From Hydrogenophaga pseudoflava (lineage in GTDB: Bacteria > Pseudomonadota > Gammaproteobacteria > Burkholderiales > Burkholderiaceae_C), in contig NZ_JAVHJP010000004.1 in the NCBI RefSeq assembly GCF_031020795.1, forward strand, positions 1-64,000: 64,000 nt of DNA. Reading direction: 5' to 3'. The position numbers and the translations under genes were made by a program. Below the pieces are notes generated by a model. That model did not search any database and was not told where the DNA came from. It saw only the letters and a list, made by a program, of their open reading frames with translations. Positions 57,208-64,000 of this stretch are shown in pieces (position 1 is the stretch's first letter; every line of letters starts with the position of its first letter).

Positions 57208-57635
57208 TCGCTCCACCTCGGTAGGTTCTTGGGCCAGAGGCCCATGCTCTCGACTTTGTGCCGCGTCCGCCGGGCGTATTCGGCCTCGATCTGGCGGCGT
57301 TGCTCTTTGGGGTAGATGCGCGCAGTCCCGATGTCGTGGTGGCACTGAGCGCACCCGGGCCAGCCCAGGCGGCAATCCGACTTGATGCCTGTCCCCTTGC
57401 CCTCGTCGGAGTGGCAGAACTGGCTGCGCGGCGGGTGGCCGCATCGCTCACACGGCAGGGACCGAACCACGTTCATGTACCCGGCGTGCTGGATCGGGCT
57501 TTCCTTCTCTACCGCCTCGCTCCCACCATCCGCCCGCGCGAAGCTGGCAGACCGGCGAAGGTGCGCAGGGACTGGCGTGTGCACCGTGGGCACCCGCTCC
57601 AGCTTAGGCTTTCTGAACGTGGAGCGGGTCAGCAT
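57204..57635 (-). CDS. HNH/Ref-like zinc-binding phage protein (DUF968-like)
   Basis: The 143-residue protein has a Cys/His-rich core in the middle: LPCERCGHPPRSQFCHSDEG, then CRLGWPGCAQCHHDIG and a helical tail. The order CxxC...CH...C...CxxCH resembles DUF968/Ref-type HNH nucleases of lambdoid phages. It may cut or bind recombination intermediates. The N-terminal 50 residues look disordered, so a later start is possible. Confidence 0.7.
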   Translation of the reverse strand: MLTRSTFRKPKLERVPTVHTPVPAHLRRSASFARADGGSEAVEKESPIQHAGYMNVVRSLPCERCGHPPRSQFCHSDEGKGTGIKSDCRLGWPGCAQCHHDIGTARIYPKEQRRQIEAEYARRTRHKVESMGLWPKNLPRWSE

Positions 57636-57931
57636 GCGGCCTCCCTCGAACGCGAAAATCCACCGCAGTACCTTTTCACTGCTTCCTGTGACGATGCGCC
57701 TGCTGCCGCCGTTCGGAGCGCGCAGCGGACACTGAAAGGAACCAGGAAGTGCAGTTCATCGACAAGGGCAGATATGCCGACCCTCTCCCGCGATTCCGGC
57801 GCATAGCCGTGACCAAGCAAGGCCGTGCCAGGCTGCGCGAACTGCTCGCTGACCGAGAGACGCCGGCAGAAACGAGGGAGAAAGTGAGGCGGGCGCTCGC
57901 GCCTTGGGCTGGCGTGGTCTAACCGGTTCAT
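57629..57931 (-). CDS. Possible small phage protein (strand uncertain)
   Basis: The 100-residue frame starts at ATG 57931, overlapping the J-domain gene stop (ATGA) with GAGGG upstream. It ends by overlapping the next gene, which fits the operon. The protein itself is odd: Arg/Pro/His-rich start and no recognisable fold. On the opposite strand, GTG near 57748 opens a 57-residue frame (VQFIDKGRYADPLPRFRRI then VTKQGRARLRELLADRE) that looks at least as protein-like. Only one is likely real. Confidence 0.45.
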   Translation of the reverse strand: MNRLDHASPRRERPPHFLPRFCRRLSVSEQFAQPGTALLGHGYAPESRERVGISALVDELHFLVPFSVRCALRTAAAGASSQEAVKRYCGGFSRSREAAC

Positions 57932-58497
57932 GCCGCGGCCCTCAGACCTTCGTCACGCGCCTTGTTCACCGCGGCCATCGCTTCGGCGCTGCCGCCCTTA
58001 TCCGGGTGGTTCTCGCTGGCCAGCTTGCGGTACGCGGCGTTGATCTCGTCCCGGCTGGCCTGCGGCGTCACGCCCAGGATCTCGAACCACTGCTTGCCGG
58101 GCGGCGCCGGCAGGGCCTTGAACCCGGTGAACGTGGCGCGCACCAGCGCCAGGGTGCCGTGCCGCAACTCCACGCGGCGCGCTTCGATGATGTGGTGGAT
58201 CGCCTGCAGGTTGCTCTCGACGCTGGTGTAGCGGTCGACCGCGATGCAGATGCCCAGGCCGTCCCAGGTGAACCACACCGCAACGCCGGGGTCAGCCGGC
58301 TTCTGCGCGCCCAGTGTGACGTTGCTGCTGATCACCAGGTTCTCCAGCTTCTTGCCGCTGTCGCTGGCGAACAGGCGCAGGCTGTCCTGCACGTTCTTCA
58401 ATGCGGCGGTGATGCTGGTCTTGAACCGGCCGGCCTCTCGGTACTTTGCGCGCGGGAACTGCTGCGGCCAGGTCAGCGGGTATGCGTTGATGGTCAT
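57928..58497 (-). CDS. J-domain (DnaJ-like) phage protein
   Basis: The 189-residue protein has a C-terminal J domain at about 138-188: WFEILGVTPQASRDEINAAY, then the HPD motif in ENHPDKGGSAEAMAAVNKA. The N-terminal 130 residues are unique and contain WFTWDGLGICIAVDRY. J domains stimulate the DnaK ATPase, so it may steer host chaperones to phage replication proteins. The start overlaps the rdgC stop. Confidence 0.88.
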   Translation of the reverse strand: MTINAYPLTWPQQFPRAKYREAGRFKTSITAALKNVQDSLRLFASDSGKKLENLVISSNVTLGAQKPADPGVAVWFTWDGLGICIAVDRYTSVESNLQAIHHIIEARRVELRHGTLALVRATFTGFKALPAPPGKQWFEILGVTPQASRDEINAAYRKLASENHPDKGGSAEAMAAVNKARDEGLRAAA

Positions 58498-59651
58498 CAG
58501 GCACCACCCTTCACCAGCACGTCGCGCAGGCCTGCAGCCGTCATGTGCGACACCACGCCCAGCGCTTCCAGGTCTTCCAGCAGTCGGGCGGCGCGGTTGT
58601 AGCCAATCTGCAGCTTGCGCTGGAGGTAGCTGATGCTTGCCCTGCCTTCTGCGACCACAATGGAGCGGGCCTGCTCCAGCAGCGGGTCGGGCTGGCCATC
58701 GGTGTAGGTGGTCACGCCGGAAGCCTCTGCTGGCGGCAGTGTTGCTCCCGGCTGGATCTCCCCACCCAGCGCCGACACCAGCGCCGGGATCAGCTTGGAC
58801 AGTTCCCCGGTGGCCAGCACCACGTCGGTGTCGAATCCACTCTCTTCGTCGCTGGGACGGTCATTGAACACGCCTTCGAGGAAGGCCAGCTTCTTGAGCT
58901 GCATCGACTCGGTGAGCACGAAGCCGATGCGGCCTTCCCAGCTCATGGCGGCCCAGAGCGGCAACTTGCCCTCGGCGATGTGCTTGCGCACCTCGTCGGT
59001 CAGCAGGTGGTGGCGGTTGAACTTGACCACCGACTTCTCTTCGTCGGCGCTGCGCAGCTCGCAGGCGCGCTCGACGTTGAAGCCTTCGGGCCAGTCGGTT
59101 TCCGGCTCGGTGCTGGCCAGCCAGGCGGCCATCGCACCTTGCGGAGTCCTGGCGGTCTGCAGCAGCGTGAGTGACAGCCCGTCGAAGGCCCGGACCAGCG
59201 CTGTGATCACCTCGTCATTCTTGCCCTGGCTGCTGGCGTCGGTCATCAGCAGGCCGGCAGTGCGGTCGATCCAGACCAGCACCGCGGCCTGGCGGGGGAA
59301 AGCCTGGGGCAGCAGGGCGGCCAGCGCATCCTCGCGCAGCTCCTTCGTTTCCTTCTTGCCTGGCTTGCGGCCGGTGGTGGCCTCGATGTGGTCAGCGGCT
59401 TCCTGGGCCTTGGCCTTGACCGATGCGCTGGGCACGCTCTTCGTCTCGATCATCAGCTTGAGGATCAGTTGGCCTGCCACGGACTCAACCAGGGCGCCGT
59501 GCTCTTCGCCGCGCGGCGGCACCCAGCCGACCGACTTGTCTTGCGACGGGCTGCAGGGGACGAACTTGGCGGCGTCCAGCGCCTCTTCCATTGCGGTCAG
59601 TTCAGGCGTCCAGCCGGCGCCGATGCGGTAGATCGTGAGGTTCTTGAACAT
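58497..59651 (-). CDS. rdgC: RdgC recombination-associated protein fused to an FtsK-gamma domain
   Basis: In this 384-residue protein, residues 1-298 are RdgC: MFKNLTIYRI start, VGWVPPRGEEHGALVE and the VLVWIDRTAGLLMTDAS segment. A linker rich in Pro, Gly and Thr follows. Residues 321-384 then match the FtsK gamma winged helix: DPLLEQARSIVVAEGRASI, LQRKLQIGYNRAARLLEDLE and a GVVS turn. RdgC is a ring-forming dsDNA-binding protein that modulates RecA. FtsK-gamma reads KOPS sequences and activates XerD. The fusion would give a sequence-guided or recombinase-contacting RdgC. Chromosomal RdgC is about 300 aa and lacks the tail. Confidence 0.88.
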   Translation of the reverse strand: MFKNLTIYRIGAGWTPELTAMEEALDAAKFVPCSPSQDKSVGWVPPRGEEHGALVESVAGQLILKLMIETKSVPSASVKAKAQEAADHIEATTGRKPGKKETKELREDALAALLPQAFPRQAAVLVWIDRTAGLLMTDASSQGKNDEVITALVRAFDGLSLTLLQTARTPQGAMAAWLASTEPETDWPEGFNVERACELRSADEEKSVVKFNRHHLLTDEVRKHIAEGKLPLWAAMSWEGRIGFVLTESMQLKKLAFLEGVFNDRPSDEESGFDTDVVLATGELSKLIPALVSALGGEIQPGATLPPAEASGVTTYTDGQPDPLLEQARSIVVAEGRASISYLQRKLQIGYNRAARLLEDLEALGVVSHMTAAGLRDVLVKGGA

Positions 59652-59662
59652 GGCGGCTCCGA

Positions 59663-60367
59663 TCAGTCGTATTGCTCGGCAGACAGGCTTTCGAGGTCGT
59701 CGTCGTCCATGTCGATTTCCAGCGTCGTGCGGCCGACGTAGAAGGCCATGATGGTGGCGTCGAACCCACCCACCACGTTCGGCAGGGATGCTGGCGTCAC
59801 GTTGGTGCCCTCGAAGCGCAGCGAGTAGACGCGGCCATCCTTGTCCACCGCCAAGCGATAGTCCGCCCGGTACTTCATTCCCTCGCGGTCTGTGTGGCGT
59901 GAGCTGCTGTTCGGCCGCTCCTCCTGGTCGAAGTAGATGTAGGTCGTTCCGTAATCCGTGGCTTCCATATAGGCATAGAACGGCTCGTGACGCTCCTTGT
60001 GCAGCCCGTCGCGCAGCGTTGCGGCGAACTCGGACAGCTTCATGCGCTCCGGGATGTTGGGCAGCAGGCTGCTGGTGGCGCGGTTGATGGCTGCACTGAC
60101 GCTGGCGTTGTTCACATCGCCGACCAGCTTCTGGATGGCAGCGTTCAGGATGTGGGCGAACTTCATGGCCTCGTCTTCCCGCAAGCCGTGCGGGATCGCC
60201 GCCTTCAACTGCTCGGTCACGGCCTTGCGGAACTCGGACTTCCAGCCCGTGGCTTCCTCGATGGCGTCGCCGATGGCCTTTCCGATGTGCTTGTCCAGGA
60301 TCGGGTTGATGGTTTCGGGCTGCAGGGCGCGCTGCAGTGCGCCTTCAAAGTCGATGGTGATGTTCAT
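59663..60367 (-). CDS. Uncharacterised phage protein
   Basis: I recognise no family in this 234-residue protein. The N-terminal half is helical (LQPETINPILDKHIGKAIGD then AIEEATGWKSEFRK). The C-terminal half is beta-rich with DYGTTYIYFDQEERPN and ends in an acidic EIDMDDDDLESLSAEQYD tail, a form sometimes seen in DNA mimics. It lies 11 bp upstream of rdgC and is probably cotranscribed. Confidence 0.75.
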   Translation of the reverse strand: MNITIDFEGALQRALQPETINPILDKHIGKAIGDAIEEATGWKSEFRKAVTEQLKAAIPHGLREDEAMKFAHILNAAIQKLVGDVNNASVSAAINRATSSLLPNIPERMKLSEFAATLRDGLHKERHEPFYAYMEATDYGTTYIYFDQEERPNSSSRHTDREGMKYRADYRLAVDKDGRVYSLRFEGTNVTPASLPNVVGGFDATIMAFYVGRTTLEIDMDDDDLESLSAEQYD

Positions 60368-60387
60368 GATGTGTGTCGGTTGGGGTA

Positions 60388-60435
60388 GAAAAAGCGGCCC
60401 AGGGTCTGGTGTTCGGCTGGTTGGTGGCTGGGCCG
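60388..60435 (-). terminator. Terminator or attenuator within the phage operon
   Basis: On the minus strand CGGCCCAG (60435-60428) pairs with CTGGGCCG (60402-60395) around a 25-nt loop, followed by CTTTTTC. It lies just after the stop at 60443 and could reduce transcription into the 59663-60367 gene. Confidence 0.55.
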
Positions 60436-60442
60436 GGGGAAG

Positions 60443-60826
60443 TCAGACCAGCGTCCCAATCTCTGGGATGCCGACCATGAGCTGGGGCGGTGTCGGGATG
60501 ACCCGGCCGTCTGTTGGCCGCCAGAGGTGCAGACAAAAGCTGTGGTTGTTCACCCACTGAGAACGCGGCTGGTGAAGCTGCATCACACAGTCCTCGTCGT
60601 CCCAGAACAAGGACTTCACCTTGCACATCAGTTCCCAGCTCGGGCACTGGTCCGGCAGGCTCACGGAGACGTGTTCCCATCCGCCCATGTCGCTGGCGAT
60701 GACACGCAACGGATCGCGCCCAGGCCGCGTCGGGATGAAGAACGCGCCGTTGTTGCCGTGCTGCTCTTGCGTCGTGCGGAACTGGCCGGTGGTGACGCGG
60801 TATTTCTCGGGGACTTTGAAGCTCAT
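60443..60826 (-). CDS. Small phage protein (DUF7694-like)
   Basis: The 127-residue protein contains SDMGGWEHVSVSLPDQCPSW, FWDDEDCVMQLHQP and CLHLWRPTDGRVIPTPPQLM. This set of Trp/His motifs is shared by a family of short phage proteins of unknown function. ATG 60826 overlaps the stop of the methyltransferase gene. Longer upstream starts would lie inside that gene and are rejected. Confidence 0.8.
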   Translation of the reverse strand: MSFKVPEKYRVTTGQFRTTQEQHGNNGAFFIPTRPGRDPLRVIASDMGGWEHVSVSLPDQCPSWELMCKVKSLFWDDEDCVMQLHQPRSQWVNNHSFCLHLWRPTDGRVIPTPPQLMVGIPEIGTLV

Positions 60827-62520
60827 GCTGCTGCCCTCATGGCTTGCGCCTCGGTGTAGTTCGCTGCTACCAGCGCGCGGGCCAGTGGCGGGCACACGCT
60901 GTTGCCGCACATTCGCACCTGGGCGGTTTTTGTGAGCGGGCGGCCGTCGGCGCCCTTGTCGATGGCGTAGGACTCCGGGAAGCCCTGGGCGCGGTACAGC
61001 TCGCGCGGGGTGAGCATGCGCAGGCCTATGTCAACGATGGCGTAGGGCTCGCCCTTGACGGTGACGATCCCGAAGCGGTCCTTCGTGGTGACCGTGTGCA
61101 GCGGCTCGGCCAACTGCGGGTCCTGGTCGGTGCCGTAGTACTTCACGAGGAAGGCGCGCACATCGGCGTGGTGGGTGCCCTGCGCGCTGATGGTGTGCAG
61201 GGGTTCGTCGGTGCCGCTGCCCACGTTGTCGCCGCGCAGCTTGCACAGGTGGCTGGTGATGACGCCGGCCGGCACGCTGCTGGCGGTGACCGTGTTCAGC
61301 GGCGCGGCCACGTCCCGCGTGCCGTCGCTCCAGCGCTTCTTGCCCTTGCTGCACTGTTCGCCGTGGCCCATGTGCACCAGGTGCGCCGCCACCAAGCTGT
61401 GGTGGTCCACGCTGGTGACGGTGGCCATGGGGTCGTTCAGGTCGCTGCCGACGACGCCCGTGTAGTGCTTCGCCAGGAAGGCCTGCACCAGGGCGTGTTT
61501 CTGCCCGGCCACCACGGTGCCCAGCGGCTTGCCCAGGTCCAGCGCGCGGGGCGCCTGGCCTTCGCGTTCTCCGTAGCCGGTCTGCACAAGGGTGGGCGCG
61601 ACCAGGGCGAAGTGGCCGCCCTTGACCTGGGCCACCTGGGTGCGCAGCGGCTCGTCGGCGGGGAACGTGCGCTGCGTGCTGGCGTTCGCGTGCTCAGTCA
61701 GGAACGGCGCGGCGCCGTGCACGATGAACGGCTCGGCCGCGTCCACCACGTACCGCATGATCCCCTTTGCAATGCGCCGGCACGTAGCATCGGCCAGCGG
61801 GCGCTCGCGCTCGAAGATGCTGGGCGCTGGCACGCTCCAGTCGATGCACTCGGCGGCCGTGCGCCAGGGCTTGAGCTTCTTCTGGCGCACCGGCAGGCTG
61901 TCGGGCGCGCCGTGCGTGGCCTCGGGCCAGACGATGGGCTGGCCGTCGCAGCGGGCCACCAGAAACAGGCGCTTTCGGATCGTCGGGGCGCCGTAGTCGC
62001 AGGCGCGCAGCTCGCGGTGCTCCACCACGTAGCCCATGCGCTCAAGCTGGCGTTTCCAGCGCTGGAAGGTCTGGCCCTTGCGCTGTGGGCACGGCCGGTT
62101 GTCCGGGCCCAGCGGTCCCCAGGTTTGGAACTCTTCGACGTTCTCAAGGCAGATGACGCGCGGGCGCACCGCGGCGGCCCACTTCACCACCACCCAGGCC
62201 AGGCTGCGGATCTTCTTGGACACGGGCTTGCCGCCCTTGGCCTTGCTGAAATGCTTGCAGTCCGGGCTGGCCCAGAGCAGGCCCACGGGCTGGTCGCCGC
62301 AGACCGCGTGCGGGTCCACCTCGAACACGTCGGACACGAAATGCCGGGTCTGCGGGTGATTCGCCTCGTGCAGGCTCACGGCCTCGGGGTCGTGGTTGAT
62401 GGCGATGTCGACGTGGCGGCCGATGGCCAGCTCGATGCCGGTGCTGGCACCGCCACCGCCTGCGAACAGATCGACCACCAGCTCGTCGGCAATGCCGAGC
62501 AGGTACTGGGAACTCAGCAT
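60823..62520 (-). CDS. Phage DNA (cytosine-5) methyltransferase with tandem PLxTVT repeats
   Basis: The 565-residue enzyme shows m5C motifs in order: I VVDLFAGGGGAS (15-26), IV ASPDCKHFS with catalytic C88, VI LENVEEF, VIII RKRLFLVA and, near the end, MCGNSVCPP (X). Between VIII and X, in the place of the target-recognition domain, a PLxTVT-like motif recurs at residues 291, 332, 364, 407, 440 and 473, 32-43 residues apart. No restriction enzyme gene is adjacent, so it is probably an orphan used for self-protection. Its target sequence cannot be predicted. Confidence 0.92.
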   Translation of the reverse strand: MLSSQYLLGIADELVVDLFAGGGGASTGIELAIGRHVDIAINHDPEAVSLHEANHPQTRHFVSDVFEVDPHAVCGDQPVGLLWASPDCKHFSKAKGGKPVSKKIRSLAWVVVKWAAAVRPRVICLENVEEFQTWGPLGPDNRPCPQRKGQTFQRWKRQLERMGYVVEHRELRACDYGAPTIRKRLFLVARCDGQPIVWPEATHGAPDSLPVRQKKLKPWRTAAECIDWSVPAPSIFERERPLADATCRRIAKGIMRYVVDAAEPFIVHGAAPFLTEHANASTQRTFPADEPLRTQVAQVKGGHFALVAPTLVQTGYGEREGQAPRALDLGKPLGTVVAGQKHALVQAFLAKHYTGVVGSDLNDPMATVTSVDHHSLVAAHLVHMGHGEQCSKGKKRWSDGTRDVAAPLNTVTASSVPAGVITSHLCKLRGDNVGSGTDEPLHTISAQGTHHADVRAFLVKYYGTDQDPQLAEPLHTVTTKDRFGIVTVKGEPYAIVDIGLRMLTPRELYRAQGFPESYAIDKGADGRPLTKTAQVRMCGNSVCPPLARALVAANYTEAQAMRAAA

Positions 62521-62720
62521 GCCGCGCCCCCTTCCGTGTCGTCTGCGGGGAGGTGCTGGACCTCGTGGTCAGCGCAGTGCGAAAACCCGCAGTCACCCGG
62601 GCCGAAGCTCTGACCGCACTGCGAGCAGGACACGCTTTTGAAGCGCGCCGCGATGCGCTCGTCCACCTGGGCCTCGCGCTGGTAGCGCTCCAGCAGCGTC
62701 TCGTCGTAGTGGGTGGGCAT
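62514..62720 (-). CDS. Small zinc-binding phage protein
   Basis: This 68-residue protein has an N-terminal helix (YDETLLERYQREAQVDERIA) and then SCSQCGQSF...CGFSHCADHE, five Cys/His that can bind one zinc. Such TraR/DksA-like or ribbon peptides are common in phage early operons, but the family is not certain. Start and stop both overlap neighbours by a few bases. Confidence 0.7.
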   Translation of the reverse strand: MPTHYDETLLERYQREAQVDERIAARFKSVSCSQCGQSFGPGDCGFSHCADHEVQHLPADDTEGGAAC

Positions 62721-63412
62721 CACGCACCGCCTTTCTGGCCGGTGGCCTTGGCGTTGTCGTAGGTCTTGATGCCCCAAGCGATGGCGTAGCAGCACCACAG
62801 GAAGTGGAAGGTGTATTCCCGGCAGTTCCATTCCCAGCAGTCATGCATGTGGAAGCCAGGAACCCGGTCGCACTTGAACTCGCGTGCAGCGTCGTAGGAG
62901 CGAATATCTCCGTCGTCGGCGACGCTCAACACCTCGTCCTCCAAGGCAGACCAAAGCGTGTTCTTGTCGTCGTGGAACTGGTCGCGCTCGGATTCGGTGC
63001 TGTCCTCTTCGTCTGGCTGGCTGGTCTTCACCCAGTCGTCAAACGCTTCTTTGACGTGCTGGCGAAACGAGTCTGCGCTGTACTGTTCGGCATGCCGGCT
63101 GTTCGGGGCGCGCAGCTTCTCGCTCCAGTAGCCGGGATTGATGGCGAGCTTGGCGCCCTTGCTCTCAAGGTATTCCCGGTCAGTCCGGAAGAACTCGAAC
63201 ATGTCGTGCAAGCGACGGAACACGAAAGTGCCCATGTCACCGTCGATGCACAGTGTTCCGTCCCACGTGATCAGGTCGAACCAGTACGAGCTTCCGGACG
63301 GGCGACGGAATCGGATGTGGCGATTCACACCATCCTCTCGCATGACGATCATTTGGTGACCGGCCACATCGTTGAGGAATAGGTTTTCATCGCAGGCTCT
63401 GGTCTTGCTCAT
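62720..63412 (-). CDS. Uncharacterised phage protein
   Basis: The 230-residue protein is of no family I can name with certainty. The N-terminal part is beta-rich (RHIRFRRPSGSSYWFDLITW then DGTLCIDGDMGTFVF). The C-terminus holds a Trp/His/Cys-rich stretch, FHMHDCWEWNCREYTFHFLW, then CCYAIAWGIKTYD. I have seen similar C-termini in prophage proteins. It overlaps the genes on both sides. Confidence 0.75.
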   Translation of the reverse strand: MSKTRACDENLFLNDVAGHQMIVMREDGVNRHIRFRRPSGSSYWFDLITWDGTLCIDGDMGTFVFRRLHDMFEFFRTDREYLESKGAKLAINPGYWSEKLRAPNSRHAEQYSADSFRQHVKEAFDDWVKTSQPDEEDSTESERDQFHDDKNTLWSALEDEVLSVADDGDIRSYDAAREFKCDRVPGFHMHDCWEWNCREYTFHFLWCCYAIAWGIKTYDNAKATGQKGGA

Positions 63413-64000
63413 GCGGCCTCCGCGATCTGTTCAGCAGCGGCCAGGACGTGCTCGCTGATGGCGCGGCAGATGGCGCCGAAGTCGCACTCGCGGTACATGC
63501 GGGCGGCCTTGACCACCGCCACCGGCTCGAAGCCCAGGGTGGACAGGCCACCGACGGTGATGCTGATGGGCGCCAGTCGGTCGTTGATCTGGCCCAGCGT
63601 CAGGCGGGCGCCGCTGTCGGTGCTGATGGGTGCTGCTGCTGGTGCTGAAACCGGTGCGGATTCGACCGGAAGCCGCGTCTTTGCTTGCTCCGGGGCTGGT
63701 GCTGATGCCGCCGCGGACTGCGCTGCGCGCACTGCTTCATTGGCCTGCTCGCGGGCTTCCCGGGCCTTCTCTTCCGCCAGGATGCGCTCGCGCTCGGCTT
63801 CCTTGCGCTGCTGCTCGGCGGCCAGGCGCTGGGCGATGACCGCGGCCAGATCGTCGGGCTGCTTCAGCACCAGGGCCTGCATGTCGTAGGCGAACAGCAT
63901 CGGGGCGTTCGCGGCGTCCAGCCGGCCGATGTTCGCGTGGATGCGGTTGGCGATCTCGCTGGCGGCGATCTTGGTCCGGGCCAGCTCGGTGTCGACCGCG
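63409..64000 (-). CDS. Coiled-coil phage protein (partial, start outside window)
   Basis: The frame is open to the right edge, so at least 196 residues are visible and the start is missing. It reads ELARTKIAASEIANRIHANI near the edge. A long Glu/Arg/Ala coiled coil follows (RLAAEQQRKEAERERILAEE and on), then a Pro/Ala linker and a globular C-terminus ITVGGLSTLGFEPVAVVKAA. Function is unknown; coiled-coil proteins at this position in phages often accompany recombination or ssDNA-binding genes. Confidence 0.75.
   Translation of the reverse strand, partial: AVDTELARTKIAASEIANRIHANIGRLDAANAPMLFAYDMQALVLKQPDDLAAVIAQRLAAEQQRKEAERERILAEEKAREAREQANEAVRAAQSAAASAPAPEQAKTRLPVESAPVSAPAAAPISTDSGARLTLGQINDRLAPISITVGGLSTLGFEPVAVVKAARMYRECDFGAICRAISEHVLAAAEQIAEAA

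Larger units (their letters stand above)
54441..64000 (-). mobile_element. Prophage or phage-like element, integration and early region (partial)
   Basis: From the 3' end of tRNA-Asp to the right edge, the clear genes run on the minus strand and most overlap by ATGA. They encode a tyrosine integrase, DUF4224, Zn-ribbon and HNH-like small proteins, a J-domain protein, RdgC, a cytosine methyltransferase and several unknowns. No capsid, tail or lysis gene is in view, and the other attachment site lies outside the window. The content resembles recombination/early regions of temperate phages of betaproteobacteria. Confidence 0.85.

Overview
The window looks like chromosome of a GC-rich betaproteobacterium of the Burkholderiales, most likely Comamonadaceae. 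The main evidence is the housekeeping order folC - SPOR protein - cvpA - purF - metZ - gltX, an RF2 gene with the usual frameshift, and Bug/TctC-type transport. Genus and species cannot be fixed from the sequence alone.

Layout. (1) 1-12770 is an accessory island. It starts with the edge of an IS3-family element. Minus-strand plasmid/ICE-type genes follow (ParB-like, DUF932, DUF2958, RadC), separated by related copies of a structured intergenic repeat. Cargo sits between them: an unknown helical protein, a FlK-type thioesterase, and a four-gene plus-strand cassette at 6832-12914. That cassette encodes an AbiEi-like winged-helix protein with a nuclease-like N-terminus, a nucleotidyltransferase, a protein fusing a caspase-like protease to a Ski2/Hel308-type helicase, and an OST-HTH (LOTUS) protein. 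This is the best candidate for an undescribed system, probably anti-phage. (2) 12760-18412 is a complete terephthalate operon, tphR divergent from tphC-A2-A3-B-A1. Its edge cuts the last defence gene, and it is followed by a 5'-truncated FAD/Fe-S dehydrogenase remnant (18507-20043). (3) 20450-54440 is ordinary chromosome: gloA, a two-component pair and a large hybrid kinase, a Dsb-like lipoprotein, split YeeE/YedE transporter, tRNA-Thr, fbp, pepN, prfB, acyl-CoA ligase, plsY, murB, argG, folC, purF, metZ and gltX, ending in tRNA-Ala, tRNA-Glu and tRNA-Asp. (4) 54441-64000 is the early region of a prophage or phage-like element next to tRNA-Asp. All its genes run toward the tRNA and most overlap by ATGA. 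It has a tyrosine integrase, DUF4224, small Zn-ribbon and HNH-like proteins, a J-domain protein, an RdgC fused to an FtsK-gamma domain, a cytosine methyltransferase with an unusual repeat region, and unknowns running off the right edge.

How the parts work together. The tph genes import terephthalate (TphC), dihydroxylate it (TphA1-A2-A3) and dehydrogenate the diol to protocatechuate (TphB) under TphR control. The defence cassette is tightly coupled (TGATG overlap, then a 9-bp gap) behind a promoter flanked by two copies of a 12-bp motif. This suggests autorepression of a sensor/effector module in which a helicase could trigger a protease.
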